A stretch of 64,000 bases of DNA, taken from assembly GCA_948470475.1 (NCBI GenBank), contig OX419345.1, forward strand, positions 15,215,170 through 15,279,169, written 5' to 3'. The stretch's first letter is position 1. Every line of letters begins with the position of its first letter. This DNA comes from Galaxea fascicularis (taxonomy: Eukaryota > Cnidaria > Anthozoa > Scleractinia > Euphylliidae). This document shows, in pieces, positions 1 through 14,800 of this stretch. The position numbers and the translations under genes were made by a program. The notes below the pieces were generated by a model, which saw only the letters and a program-made list of their open reading frames with translations, did not search any database and was not told the origin of the DNA.

Positions 1-1600
1 AAATGGCTATGTTAATATAAGTCTGAGGGCAATACATTGTTGACCTTGCACATGGTTTGCTGCAATTACCTGTATTATTGTCTTTAAAAATGACTTTTGT
101 TGAGGTTCAATAACAGATTCAACTGGTAAAGATTACACCTGACCAGTAAGATATAATTGGATGCCACTGGTTTTATGCAAGAGACTAATTTCCACTCCCT
201 CTATCTAGCAAATATCGTATCTTCATGCTATTTTTGTAGAAAGCTGTCTTGGCAAGACTTCTTTCCATTGTAGCCAAAATAAATATATCATAGTCAAGGC
301 TGTGCTCTAGGAAAAGTAGTTGAGTGCCAAAAATGTGTAAACCTTTGAAATCCAGGGCATCCAGCATGTTTGAATAAAAAAAACTAATATTTCCTGGTTG
401 CCTAAAGGCAAAAGTAAGTCCCCAGGGGTGACCAAGGGCTGCTAGAGCACAGTCCTGCATAGTGTATGTAGTGATGGGTTTATCTTGACTGTGTCTTTAG
501 ACAGAGGAGAGATTAGGAGGTATGTAAGCCTCTAAATTACCACTGTGTTTGTTCCTGAGAAATTGAGGATCCTTTTGAAGGTAGGTTTATCTACCAATTT
601 TTGCAAAGCCATTTCTACCATATGCCACTGACATATAGCACATAAGCAAAATTATGTTGCCAGATATTCTGAGATGTCTTATTGTTTGTGTTAATCTCAA
701 TATTGGTGCAAATAAATGACAGTACATTCAATATTCCTTCATCATCTTTTTTTTAGATACCACTATGTCAAACTTGTGTCATACTGACAGCAATATCTGT
801 TTCAATTCTTGACAACGCAATAGATACAATATGCTGCTTTCAGGAAGGATGTTTTCTTTGGATAACTACTGTGTCCTTTGTACCTAAATTGCTTCTTATT
901 TATATCTTCATTTTAATCATGTTTGTTTTTGCTTATCTTAAAAATACCTCACAAAATTTATTATATTGCTATAAAAAGAACAGTACAATATGGAATAAAC
1001 AAAGCAAGTTTAATGTACAACATGGATAAAAAGCCACAAAAGTTTGAAACTATCAATGTCTGAAGGTTCCTGAAACATGCTAATGAACGATGTTGTAGTG
1101 CTGGACTGTTATTTTTAGCAATATTATTACTATATATATAATTTTTTCTCACATTTGTTTGTCCTCTTGGAATCATCTAATTGTTTATTTGAAGATAAGA
1201 ACAGTACATGACATGCATTACTTTTACTTAAATTATAGTGCTTTGGTATGCTTCAAATTTACAAAAGTTGTTCCATGGTATAAACATTTTTGTTGTTGTT
1301 ATGAAAGCCCTGGTAGTCTTTTTTTTTTTCTACAGAAACCTTGTTTTAGAGGCGCATTCAGCTATAAATCAGCGGTGGAGGGTATTTTTACAAAGCAAAC
1401 ATTTTTTGAAACGTTTCAACTTCCTTTCGAACCTGGTCATGTGATAAGCTTTTCAAAAACAAACAAAATTTCTTACTGTGACAGTTTGTAACTGTTTAAT
1501 TTTACATATTTTACAATAATTGTTTTGCAAACTGAAAACCTCGCCAACAAGATAAAAGAGCCGTAAAAGAGCATAAATAGGCATTTTATTGTGACTTTTT
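1..1600. other. AT-rich non-coding DNA, no gene supported
   Basis: The stretch is AT-rich with many stop codons in all frames. The few open frames of 60-110 codons have low-complexity or hydrophobic translations without a recognisable domain, and I could not pair them through convincing splice sites. It could be an intron, a 3' UTR or intergenic DNA of a gene to the left of the window. Confidence 0.5.
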
Positions 1601-1606
1601 GTCCCA

Positions 1607-1636
1607 TTTTCGCGTCAAAACACGTTCGCGCCAAAA
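1607..1636. promoter_or_regulatory. Pair of E2F-like sites
   Basis: Two E2F-type palindromic cores lie within 30 bases: TTTTCGCGTCAAAA at 1607-1620 and TTCGCGCCAAAA at 1625-1636; the second matches the consensus TTTSGCGCSAAA at its core. Such paired sites are typical of S-phase gene promoters. No gene was identified on either side, so the target is unknown: it may be a minus-strand gene to the left of the window or an untranslated first exon on the plus strand. Confidence 0.45.
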
Positions 1637-1739
1637 CTCCAGCGGTTGCCGGCTGTTGCCTCGGTTGTCCGTGTTCTGCCTCTGCAATCATCGCAAACGT
1701 TTCGCCCAAAGTAGTTTACCCAATTTCTCGCTGACAGCA

Positions 1740-4700
1740 ACGAACGAGGATTCTTGAGGTAGGAAGAAGACATAAGTTTTGTATTTCTTTTTATAAACTC
1801 GAGCAGCCTACGTATTTTTTAAAGAAAACTCATAAAACGAGAATTATCGACGGTGCGCCTTTCACATTTTGCAGAATCTTTAATTCTGCACAGTTAGATA
1901 CGATCATACGAACTTCCTGCTGAAAAAGCAGGAACTCGAGACATTTTCTAGCCTCCTTCGCAGACAGTGAACCGCTATATCTCGGTTTTCACGAAGGTTT
2001 CGAGTGAAAAGTCCGGCTGCACCGCAGGCTACACTTTTTCTAGATTCAGTATCCACGACCAAGAAACTAAACAAGGGTTAGTTTTGTTTCTGTTTCTAAC
2101 TTTAGCGTCGTTTTTTTATCTTTTTCTTAACCTGCTAAGTAAGCTTAAACTATCAAAGCACAATAAAGCAGAGGCGAGGCAAGAGTTCTATCATCTTTAT
2201 TGGAACTCTTTCCAGGGGTTTATACCACCATGCAGTTCATGCGGGTCTTATCGACTTCCATGCATTCCCAGTCAGTTTTAAAAGTTTTGCCAAATCTCGC
2301 GGTTGCAACTCAAGTGAAACGCTTCGACTTGTCACCTGTGCCCTCGATCATTCACAAACACACTCAGTGGGTTTCAATTCTGCTCAAATATATTTCTCTC
2401 TTCACTGACTCTTATGCCCTTTCAATGAATTCTTGTCACCTCTTAAACAGTCTAAATTATAACTGTAACAGAAACCAGTTGGCCCTGCTTGTGACAATAT
2501 CGAGAGGTAGGACTTTCTGCTGCAAAGACGCTTGAAAACAGGTGTTACTCGCAGATTTCATCTAAAGCCTGGTTCTCATATGCCGCAGACCTACGTGCCA
2601 CATAGCTGCAATGCCTGCATGGGATATTGATCCGACGTATGGACATACGCCACCGACATCAAGAACCATCACAGGTCTCTACTGCCGCCTTGCCTCGCCT
2701 TGCCTGCGAAGTTAGGAAGGGTATGTTAAAGATGGCACATCTTTGGAAGACCACATAGAGTACTGACCATCCCAGGCTGTGAATTGGCCCACGAGAAGTC
2801 CTTTAGTTTTCTCAGGGATTGTAAGGCGAAAGATGCACTCAGATGCGCGAAAATTGCCTCGCGCGAGGACACGCGTCTCCCCGAGAGAGGGAACTTTCGC
2901 GTGTGTTTGAATATTTCACTTGTTTTGCTATCCCTGAGAAAAATAACGGCTTCATAGTGATCGTAATCTAACTGAACAAACCCATAGCTGCCAACAAGCT
3001 GTTGGCTTGGCGTGATGCTCAAAGAGGTCTCTGAGTCAATGAGACTACACTTTGAACATAAACAGCCAGAACTCAATGAGACTTGGCAACCACTAATAAA
3101 CACTTTAAACCGGCACGATACTTTTACTGCTACTTCTACTGTGTTTCTACTTCACTAACGAAGAGAACCACATGCTCCCAAATTTATTGTTTGGGTCAAA
3201 TTATCAGCCTACCAATCGTCTCTCTGACCTGACCTTTCAACGTGTCTCAAAGCTTTTTCCACGTTTAAGTAAAACCGACAATTGAAAGGGTGAAGTTTAA
3301 ACGAGGAGCGCATGAATCGGTAAAATCAAGGGCTGTCAGATGTCTTTACATTGCAAAGTATCCTTCAAAAAGCAGGAATAAGTTGATACACTTTATAGTG
3401 CGGTTTATAGATAATAGTGGATACTAGAACAGTGCATAGCGTTTTCCGCGCTCTCCGATTGGCTACTCAAGCTCGGAATAGCAAGTGTTGTTCAGCTCTG
3501 AGCAACTCGTGCGAAAATCGTAATACACGTGTCATGGCTCTTGGGGATCAGTAACAGGACTCTCTTTACTTTATAGTAGTTCAGTAACTCCATTACCCTC
3601 CCTCTATTATACGATGCGTCCGGTTTCACAGATCGCTCATAAGGGTAAAGAAATATAAATTTGATGGCGTAGACCATTGTGATGTGTTGCGCTTTTGGCA
3701 AAATGCCGATGTTTCTGAATTCCTGTACCACTGACTACATACGATTTTGTAAAATTTGGAAATTAATAACCTGACCAATTTCAATTTCGAGTCATAACAG
3801 CTCCATCCCTTATTCGATCAGGAAGTGAGCGTTTAGCGTGATGCGCAATACGCTAAATATTCCTACATATTCTCCCACCGACTCATACACGTTATAAGCT
3901 TCCTTACATCCGGCTTCAGGGAAGAGTTAAGCGAGTAAGGTCAGGAATTCATTCAATTAAGTGTTTTCAGGAGTCATAACTCTATTTCTTGCTCAGCCTA
4001 AAGGCGTTTTTTTGTTCTGTTTCAGCCCCACACGGCGTTTGTAAACAATGTATCCATCGTCACATCCGGTTTCACTGAAAGACCACTGTAGGATGTAAGG
4101 AAGACCTCGCTCAACTAATTCCTTAGGTATACGAACGTTCAATATCTAAAACTTCGTATTCGAAAGCTACTTACGATTATTTTGCCTAGATCATGAATGG
4201 TTACCGGTGCATGCTGTCATTCCGCTTGGGTGGCCCTGTTCGCATGTACGGTACACTTTCTCATCTTTTTTGAAGCGGAACATGAACGATGTCAAAATTA
4301 ATTCCCCACTAAAGCTAAATCCTACCTTAATGTCTCCTAAGGTCGTGGATAAATTAGGAAGTACACAGAAGTAGCTTTGATGTAGCTTGGAAATAAGATC
4401 GGGTCTTACCCACCACGAGCAGTGGCAGATTATAAGGTCACTGAGGGTTAAACAAGAGAAATCCGTCTCCATTTCACAGCAATTTTCAAAAGGAGGCGGG
4501 TTTTTTTTCCTTTCTTCATATTGAGATTGAAAACTAAATAGAAATATAACCACCCATTACTGAAAATAGGCGTATGCAGTAGTTTAATTATGTAATCGTT
4601 GAGTGTCGTCAGAAGTCTATAACTGTATTTATGGACTTCCGGTGTACTTCATCCCAGATGATATCTCTTGTTTTCTCAAGCTTCAAAGAATCGACATTCG

Positions 4701-5630
4701 AAAACTATTTTTGACTACAGTATAAACAACGCTGTTATGAACGAGGAAGCCATTCTTTTGTAAATTTTCGTCTAAAGTGGTCGATGACTTGAACACTATG
4801 TTTACATGATATTGTTCACCTGCGCTTGAACAGCGTGCAGATTTGCATGGCGGTGCAGCAAAGCTGGTGAATTCATAGATGTAAATATTGCATCATAAGG
4901 AAAACCTCTGGCCTCAGTGAGACTTCACATAATCAAAGAAACCCCTTATAGCTTTTAGACCTGTAGGTAGATGATAGAGAAGTGGTGTGTACTTCATTGT
5001 ACTAATCAGGATTCTCTCCTAATTTCTGACGTCAACGGATGATGAAACCTCGATGTATACGGTGCGGAGTCACGGACGAATTCTTTTTCATTTAAATTAA
5101 CTTCCCTTCAATCTGTAATATCATTGATAAAATCAAAGCTATTTTGTTGGTGTGATTTCCTATCGAATATTCCCAAGATTTAAAGTCTTCAATTCTTGAG
5201 TCGGGTCAAGATCGATCTGAAATATAAAGTGACATAAAGAAAACACCAGAAAGGTGAACTTCATGACCTTTCGAGAATTTTTTAAGATTTTCATGGATGT
5301 AAAAGGCTAACGAAAAAAAAAAAAAAGAAAAGTAAACGACCTTTCTAGGAGGGGAGGACCCGATTTGAAAACTAGATTTTAAAAGGTATTTCAGATATTC
5401 GTTTCCACATAAGAACGCGTACGGTCCATGCATGTACATTCATAGAGGGAATGTCACTTTCCATTTTGTTTACTTTTCGACAGCTGTAATTCGTGGCTCT
5501 TAGCTTGTTTCAAGCTTCAGCGTAACTTTCGGGCAAACTTATTTTAGCAATTGGCAGTTTTTGCGTTATTTCACCGCCTGCCTAAATACTAGAAATTACG
5601 TTAGTCGTAAGTTCCGTGGAGATTTTTTTC
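1740..5630. other. Non-coding stretch, no gene supported
   Basis: I see no exon with recognisable protein similarity here. Open frames such as 1967-2281 (+) and 2726-3103 (-) give compositionally odd translations. A fragment starting near 2566 (GCCTGGTTCTCAT) resembles the terminal inverted repeat of the element at 24189-24588, so some of this DNA is probably transposon-derived. Confidence 0.4.
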
Positions 5631-5639
5631 CGCGTTTTT

Positions 5640-5705
5640 GATTGGCTGTGACCGCGGAAAAACTCGCGATTGGTCCGACCAGTGGAAAGCCGTCAGAAAT
5701 ATAAA
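5640..5705 (+). promoter_or_regulatory. Candidate core promoter of the BICDL1-like gene
   Basis: Two inverted CCAAT boxes (GATTGG at 5640-5645 and 5668-5673) are followed by a TATA-like TATAAA at 5700-5705. They lie about 190 bases before the start codon at 5895, in the expected order for a plus-strand promoter. The transcription start itself cannot be seen. Confidence 0.4.
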
Positions 5706-5894
5706 TTCGTCCAAATTTGCATTTTTCGCCAAGTGGAGTGTTGGAGAAATATCGCTCGGCAACGACAAACAATGGCAAGTTTCATGCAAATTGAGTTTTG
5801 TTATACGTAAAACATTACGTCTTTTCTTCTTTTGGTCATGTGCGAGTGCTTATTGATGCGTGGAGATTATGGCGGTCGACTGTAGGCAGAGCAA

Positions 5895-8800
5895 ATGAAG
5901 TTCCCAACGCGTGCCGCTTATACCTTGGATATGAACGACTATGAAATTGGAGTTGACAATTTTCACGGTAAACAAGATCTCGAGGGAGACGGCTGTGGGT
6001 ACGAGCGAGATTTCTGTGACGGAGCAAGCGAAGACGGCCAAGCGTTAGTGGATGATGAAGATGAACTTGAAGGCGATGATGATATCTATCGACAGTTAGC
6101 GCAGAAAGAGAAAGATCTCCTATTAGCGGCAGAGCTGGGTAAAGCTTTACTGGAAAAAAATGAAGAGCTTAGCCAGAAGTACGAACTGTTACAGGAAGAG
6201 TATTCCCGAGTTGTAGAAGTAAGATTTTGAATGATGACATTACTTTATTTCAATCTCGATTCTTCACGCGCGGATGAATTTGTTTTGTAATAGAGCGGGT
6301 TGTCCGAGATTTTTTGCACTTGGCAGACATTTTATCACCAGAAAAATTATTAACCGCAAAGTAATACTTCTTCTCTTTATATAGGAACTGGAACAGGATA
6401 AATATGAGTTAAAGTTGAAAGTGGAACGCTTGCAAGATGGAAACGATTCTCGCGTTCATGAACTCCAAGCGGATTTGATAGCGCTGAGAAATGAATTGAA
6501 AACACTTCAATCGAACTCAAAAACGGACAAACAAAGTAAACGAGAAACATTCGATGGACTAACAGAGGAAAACGAACAACTTCACTTGGAACTACAAAAG
6601 GTAAGAAGTTTTATAATTAATACCTGTATATCAAGGGCGTACAATGGGAGTGCAAAGGGCTGGATAGATTTGCTGTTGTTTTGAATCAAGAAAGCATCCA
6701 GCTATATAACCCTTCTGACAATATTTATTTTGCGTTTTGCGAATGCGAACCATCAAGGAAATGTTGCAGATTTTTCACCGGAAATCTGAAGTGCAAATAA
6801 GCGGTAACTATTTCTGGCAGATTGGGGCTTTTGGTGTCTTGAAACATTAGTGAAACCCGATCCACATCGTGTTAGCGGTAGATGAGCTAACAGAGATAGG
6901 AAGTCGATCCAGTTGAATGCAGTAGTTGTTTAAAGGAGGCCGCGAGATCGGCAGAATGACTTAGTAGATATTGTTTTCAGGAAACTGTATTGCTTTTGCA
7001 ACTCTACAAATTGGATAGTCGCCAAGTCTTATTTACACCTTGTCGTAATCTTTCATGTACAATCCAGGCTAAGTAAATTTGAAAATGTCGATTTATGCTG
7101 ATTCACTCATACAGCACCGGTGTAGAGGACAGTGGATTTAATCCCCGTTCGAGTTCGCATTGAAACACACAGTACTCTTGGACCTTTTGTTTCCGTGTCA
7201 GTAAAATGTTAAGCTCTGCTTGAGTGGACTTCGATAAAAAGGCATCGACACGCGAATTCTCTTTTTCGTCCCGACATATTCTAGAATGGGAAACCGCGAT
7301 GGGGTAACATTATTCACTTAAATTATTGGCGAAAAAAATTCCACATTTCGGTGTACGTAATTTCCATAAATAAGTGCTGGACCAATAGTTACTGAAAGCT
7401 GTTGATTTCAATGTGGTTTATGTACATTACTTCAATGGGTCTCGCGTCCAACGCATCAGTTTGGAATTCTTGACGTTCAGCTGTGTTCTTTTATGAGCTT
7501 TATAAACAAAAGCGCCCAGGATTCGCGATACATATTGAAAAGTTCGTGTCTTTATTGGCCTGTTTACAACACAAGAAAAGATGTTTTGTGAAGTTCTAGC
7601 TTTATTTTCAAATGTAAATGATCTCACTGTGATATTCTGTGACAAACAAGAACTCTGTTCTGAGTTTTGAATAGGCTGTACACGGCCCAATACTGTAATA
7701 TTACAGAGTATCACAGTTCTCAATTCGGCGTTCTTAAAGCTGCACCATGGTGGTCTCCTTTAAAACTAAACGGCAAAGATAATCAGTGGGTCATAGTAAG
7801 GGGTCCCTTAAGCTTCCCTTTATATGGCTCTATAAAAGATTTTATACTGCTGCGCAGTTTGATAAACCATGTGCAGAAGCGAGTTTTGTTTACTTTTTTA
7901 CTACATAGGGTTCAAAAGAGGGTGTAACGCATGGTTGATTCTGCAGACCAATATTTAAAGGAAATTTTTCAAAAAATGGTATCAGCTACTCCAAAAAAGG
8001 TGAATTGTGTTCTTTTTAAAACTGTCACTGTGTCCAATGGGGGCGAAGGTAAGCAAATCCAGTTCTTTCAATCGCGCGTGAGAAGTAATTGTGACTTCCT
8101 GACAACAAGAACTCAGCAGGGTCAAGCATGATGTATTCATTGAAACAGATAACAAAGTCACGTATGCCACACCTTGTTTTCTGGAGGTCTTTAAATGTAA
8201 AATTATAAATCACGGAACCAAAAGATTTTTTTGATTTTTATCTTTGGGAGAAATATTCGTTAGGTTATTAATTTTTCTCTCGTTGTAACGTTAAATAACT
8301 TTAATTGAACTACTTGAAGACATCTTGATAGCAGCCAAGATTGAATGCAACTGACACATGCATAAATTACAGATGACTTAAATATGCACACAATTATGCA
8401 GTACACGCCACGCAGAGTATTCGCATGCACCGAAAGTTAATTAACTATGCTAATAAATATCAACACACTTGTGACGCAGCAAGTTAAAGTAGTGAGGCAG
8501 TACCTTGGTCAAGACCACGACTTCCATTTCACAGAGCTTTTTACTAATGGCACTGACAAAATTACAAACTTCTGAAATGTTTAGTGCCTAAAAGTAACCA
8601 TTCAATCTGCTGTGTTCTGCTGTTTTGCACTTTTTTTCCTAGAAAAACTTAATCATGTTGTTAGAGTTTTCATTACTTTCTTTTTGTTCTTCCTCATCAG
8701 AATAGTCATTAAATAAAAATGCCACAAATAAATCAAAATCAAAGGAAGTTTCTTTGTGTTTATTTTATGAATAACTACTGGCAAAGCTCATGCAATATTG

Positions 8801-11800
8801 ACTGTTTATGGTATGAAAAAATTTTTTTTGTTTGAGTTTTAGTAAGTTCATGTCAGGTCATATAGCTCATAAAGCTTTCACCAAAACTTGACTTTATACT
8901 TGTGAGCTATGTACCACTTGCATCATCAATCACTTTTAAAGTGACCTTTGTACAAGTGACTTCAGATGCGTTTTCTATTAGTTGCCGTATAAGCCACAAC
9001 AAATCTTTGTTCGCAAAGGAAATGGCTGAGAAGGTCCACCAGGATATCTTAAAATCTAGCCACTACAATATTGCCTTGGACAAGCCCAGATTTTTAGCAG
9101 AGCTTCTGATATTTTGTGATACTGTCATTTTGAGACATATCCAATTACATGATAATTTATAGTTCAACACTAGTATAGAAGAAAAAGCAAATTTCTCAGG
9201 ATTCGATCAAACCCTCATTTTTGAAGTTGGCCTATAAATCAACTTTATTTGTCAAGATAGAATTTGTCTGAATTTGTTACCATAGAGAAATTCATGATAT
9301 CTTGAAAATTGAGATGAACACTTGACTATATTTAATTTTCTATTTTTTGATATTTTTAGGTAGTTACGTTCAATGCTAAAGAGCAGTCTACAGTTTTCTT
9401 GAAATAGTTTTATCATAAAGATGATCAACCTTGAATACCAAGCAATTAAAACATGCCCTGAAAGCTGAGAGTTTCTTTAATTTGCCGTTCACTTTGTTAT
9501 GCTTGATACTGAAGGCCAATCTATGTTTTTCTTAAAATTATGCATGTTAAATCATGTTGGGAAAATACACCTTATTTTTAGAAAATCACTCCTAACAACA
9601 TACAAGACTGAATACCCAAAAAACCTGAAAGCACATGATTTGTTTTCAAATTTCCACTGAATTTAGGGTGACTTTTGGTCAAGGTATAAATCTTAACTTT
9701 TGAATATGATGACAGAACTCTTGATGACTGGCTATTTCTTTCATGATACTATCCTAAAGAAACTAGCAAGCAATATTATTGATGCACATCCACATTGAGA
9801 ATGAGAAGTGTTTTTTTTTCTCGTTTGCCACACAAGTTTTAAGTGCTGTGACCATGGTGCAATCAGTATTTGTTGAATGTACTCAACTGTTACCCAGCGA
9901 TATACCTAATTTTGTGAGTCTGGAAGGAAAATGGCAGCATTTCCAACTTTTCTCTTCATCAATTATAAACTTAAAGCAAACTGTTCTTTGAATGTGTGAA
10001 ATAATAACACAGTTACACTGCTCGATAATCTGGAGTATTGATTTAATGATTGTAGCCCTCCTGGGCTAAGTATCAGATTATAATTCTGTGTAATTTTTAT
10101 AATGATTATTGTTAAATAGTTAGGAATAAAATTTGGAAAGATTAATGACCCAAAAATAAAGCTCACTTTAAGAATAAATATGGAAGAGTAAGTGAAGATT
10201 ACTTTCTTTCTATTTTTTTTATTCAATTTGTTATTCAATATGTTTCTGCATTTAACAACAATTTAAGATGGTTTTAAAATATTGTAAATATTAAAAAGCA
10301 CCCAAATTTGGCCAAATTGCTGTCTAGGCATTTCAAGTTCAACAATAATGGCCATTATAACATGGTGCACATGCTTGCCCTATATAAGTCTTATTGAGCC
10401 ACTATGAACACAATCTTTATTTACGCATACCTGTGCATAAATAAATATGATGTGAGCATATTTTTTACCTTACTCAAAAAGCTAGAGCTGCTCTCGGCTG
10501 TGCCTTGAGCTACTCTTATGCATTTTTCGTGCTCTCCAAACTTCCCCTGTGCTTCCATAACTCGATATATGCTCCCTAAGCATGAACAAATTCTTGATTG
10601 AAGGTGACCCAGAGCTAATACTTCCCCTCATCTGTCAAACTGTTGAGTTAAAATACTGTTGTAGTGGCTTTCAAAGAATGCGGAACCAAGCTGTCGTGTT
10701 ACATGTACGTCCTATCAAGTACTTGTGTTGCCTTGCCAACAGAAGTGTTGCTGTTGACCTCTCATGTACCTATAGTAACACTGTCCCTTGAGTTATAAAT
10801 GCCAGCTTGAAGAACATGTCAAGATTTTATCTTATATACTTCAGAGAGACTTGCTACAGAGCAAGTTAAAATTCTCATAGTATGACATTCTTCATAGTCT
10901 TCAAAAACAACTTGGATATGAAAAAACTAGTGGTCACTACAAGACTGACCCAGAACAAATACTTCCCTTCTTTTTTGTGATATTGCTTTTTTTTAAAATA
11001 TTATTCAGAGGGTTCTAGTTCATGGGAAAATACTTTAAGTCAAATTTTTTAAAGAATGATCTTTGTGAACTTGCTCGGATAGCCTGGCAAGTGACATTCA
11101 TGGCTGGTTCATTTGACCACATCTTTTCTCTTTATTCCAAGACTGATATTTATAGTAGAGTCTCTTTAAAAAAATTGGACCTGGCAAGAATTATTCTTAA
11201 AAACAAAGGCACCAATAACAATAATTTATTGTCCTGCTTCCAGTACTCAGTTAGAAGCTAGAGTCAGAGTATGTGGTAATCAATTATGTATTAGAGTTGG
11301 TTTACTTTTGGAGAGGATGGGGTTTACAGTCTAGGTGAACTATTAATCAAATTGAACTGCTGTTAGCTTGAACAGAAACAAAAATACACTTCTCATTTTA
11401 ACACAGTTCAACCACCAAATGGAAAATCAAAGGTGTTCCAAAAAATTCTGCATAGGAAGATAACGCATAAGAGATATTGTCAATGTGTAAGGGTAAATTT
11501 GCTTGTTCCAAGCAGTTAATAATTCATATTTCATACTTTTGTGGCTTTCAAAGCCTAATATTATAATTTGAGTAACAACTTAAAGGGACAGTGTCATGCT
11601 ATTTCGATCAGCTGTAAGATGCTAAAAAAATGTCTTCAAATCAGGAAAAACCCAAAAATAATCAAGCCATTTATCTACTCAGGACTTTGTTACTACACTG
11701 AGACTAAAAACTGTCTTCTGTTATGGATGGCAAGTATGCAAATGGTTGCATTTTGACAAAAATTAGCTTAACTATTTTCAAATTCTCGCACGTCTTCTTG

Positions 11801-14800
11801 AAGCCAAGGCCAAAAATGTAAGTTATGGATGGCTTTTCCTGCAAAAAATTGATTAATATCTTTCTCCTACATTTCAAGGAATGTTTTGGCATAAGCAAAG
11901 GTCATAAGTAGCAATTTCTGTGAAGTTGGGTCAGAAAACATCTAAAACCCTCCCTGACAGTGCCCCTGTAACTCAGGTCCATTAACCTTAATGTCAAGTG
12001 TTTTAAAATTATTTTTTACAAAATCTGGTAAATTTGTAGTAAATATCATGGCTGTTGCCATTGAGAAATTGCTAGGAAAGTCGTGAGTGTTTTTATTGTG
12101 GTTAGCAAGTACAACTGATATGTTGTTAATTTTGTATGTTTGGTTTTCATGATTTTATTTTTGTCCCAAAAGTGTGTCTATTTTAGCGCACTGTCAAAAT
12201 TTAATGAAATATTTATTATTGACTTTACGTTTGAGGAATACCAACGGGAATGTAAATATGATATAACTTAACATTTATTGTAGTTTTCACTAACTTATTG
12301 TGATAAGTAGAGTGCTGGGTTTAGGAGAAGAAAATCTTTAGTGAGGGAACAAAAGAACAAAAAGCTCTTGACTGACAATACTTAGTTAAAAGGTTAGTGA
12401 TATGGAATGCTACTTACCTATCAGGGTATGTGCATTATTTTAACTCACTTCTGCTATGCGGCATTGTAGAGGAGAAGCCAGAGTAGATAGGCTGGTACTA
12501 TGATTTTTTTCCTTCTTTACATTAGGGAGATTTTAAATCCAAGTTTTTAGTAAGAGGTGATGGTGAGCTACTTTATTAGATTCTTAGAGCTACGTCTCTT
12601 AACCCAATCCTATCAATTCACAGGTCAGTGGAGAAAGGACCTTATTAGTCCCTGATAATCAGCAGTTGAGCATTGACTTGTGAATGAAGTCTAAAAAATA
12701 ACAACCAAACTGTATTAACTAGGGATATGTCAGTTGATTATAGCAGGAGATAATGGTAAATGAATGAACAAAAACCATGAATTAAGGTGCATTTAGCCTC
12801 CTGGGTTTAAATCCGATAGTTATCTTTTCTATGAGTAGAGTTATCTAGACAGGCAAATGCAGAAAGCATGAGTTTTTTCCTTTGCACTATTAGAACATTG
12901 AGACTAATCCCCAGTTGAAACTGTCTCAATGTGGTGGTCCAAGATTCCATGAAGAATGTTGGGGTGATTTTGGAAATCTTTACAAGAAATTATAAGTGGA
13001 GGATTTCATTGTCTGTTAATTAATCACGCTACCAATAATAATTTATTATTATTGTCTTAGCAAGTTTCAGTGGCGCTAAAAAATATGCACAGGTACATTT
13101 TCAAGAGAAATGTTTAGTAACCCAGTATTAACCCCAAAAATCAAAAGTTAAATTATCATTTGTTGCCCGTACACTTTCCTATAGAACGACTGTAGTTAGG
13201 AGAAATTGTTTAAATATTGAGCAAATTCATCTTGTGTGATCTTGTCCTTAATTCTCATGACCACTCTGTTTTATAACTTGTTGATATTACAAGGAGAAAT
13301 TTGATGCTGATCACTCTTGGGGTTTTAAGTTAGGGGCTAACATAAAGTATTGTCATCCTTACTGTAGCTGAAGACAGAAAATGAACAACTCAGAAGAGAT
13401 CATAGTCTTCTTAAGAAGCAATTCAGCAGGAAAATTAGCTTTGATGATGACAGATTACAACAAATGGAAATTGATGAGCTTTGGGAGAAGGTAATTACTA
13501 ACCTTCCATTAATAGCTAGCTAATGTGCATGTGGTCATTGGAGTTTGAGTCAAGATGTTTTGCCTGTTTATCACTAGTCTGCACTGCAATATGGTGTCGA
13601 CATATTATTGTGCTGCAGCATTTGTGTCATGAAGGCCAGCTGTGAAGTGAACTTCAATACTCACAGCTTTTGGAAGGCACTCTGAAGTTGACAGAAAGCT
13701 AAATCCAAGGCTCTGTATCTTCCATCCAGAGACTTGTTACAATGAACACATCACCACTGCCTTCAGGTTTTTCTTTGTTGGCCTCTTTCTGAAATTAAAT
13801 GGTACAAAATCCCTTGAGTTGGAAAGTCAGAGTAATATTATCAGATGATGGTGAATATCTCCTGAATTTTTATTTTGCGGTCAAGAATTAAGAGGCAGCT
13901 GGTACACCAAACTGCTCCAGGAAGTAGAGGTGTATGTAGGAGCAAAAACGAAAGGACCATTTCAATGTTTACTGTGGTTGTTTGTATTCCAGAACTAAGC
14001 TTAGTAAACACACCCTGGTACTTTGAAAATTGTTTAAATGACAATACATAATTATTTGCATTTTCTCATTAGCTCGCCAGGTTAGAAGAAGAGAAAGTGA
14101 GCCTCACAAAAACAGTTTCTGGCCTTGAGGCAAGTAAGGAGACCCTTACAAAAGAAGTAGAAGAGCTTTTAGCAAAAAATCAATCGTTGGAGAAAAAGCT
14201 GACCTCAAGCAAGGGCCAGGTATGAAAGTATCTTGTTGGCCTCTCAAAAAATTTTATATTTGCTTTATGGTTCCTTAATAGTAAATGAGGAATTAAAGAC
14301 CAAGCTTTTATTTGAAACCGACAAGTGGCATAGGCAAATATTTTTATCAATTAAATCAGTATAGGAGACCAGTTGATGTATTGATGTGTCTTTAACCCTA
14401 ACAGATGCTCTGATTGGACAAAACATATTAAGTACAAAGTATATCAAATGAAAACTATGATAACTGATTTCGCTGACAACAGTCATCCACCTTCGTACAC
14501 GCTGCCTGATTTAACAAGACGAACAGAACAAGAAAGAGAATCACATTTTCAGACCAGTACTTTAAAAATCAAACTATGATGTGTATGTACTGTACATCAA
14601 GTTGACTCACACTTGGTTTCGCTATAAGCTTAACTTTTACACTTAAATTAGAATTGTCTCCAATCACGTTGTGATCTGTCTTCCCTGACATTTTCCTGAC
14701 TAAGGTAACTCTGCACTGGGTAAGCCATAAACCAGAAAAAAGTACTTCGAAGGCTTTTGAAGACTTAGACTTACCTGTACACTGTTTTCCTCTTCTCAGC

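Noticed and set aside
1967..2535. Overlapping plus-strand open frames of 104 and 111 codons
   Set aside because: The translations lack any recognisable domain and no splice partners or promoter-to-exon logic could be found.
2726..3103. Minus-strand open frame of 125 codons
   Set aside because: The composition is random-looking, with no domain and no consistent splice sites; it is probably fortuitous in repeat-rich DNA.
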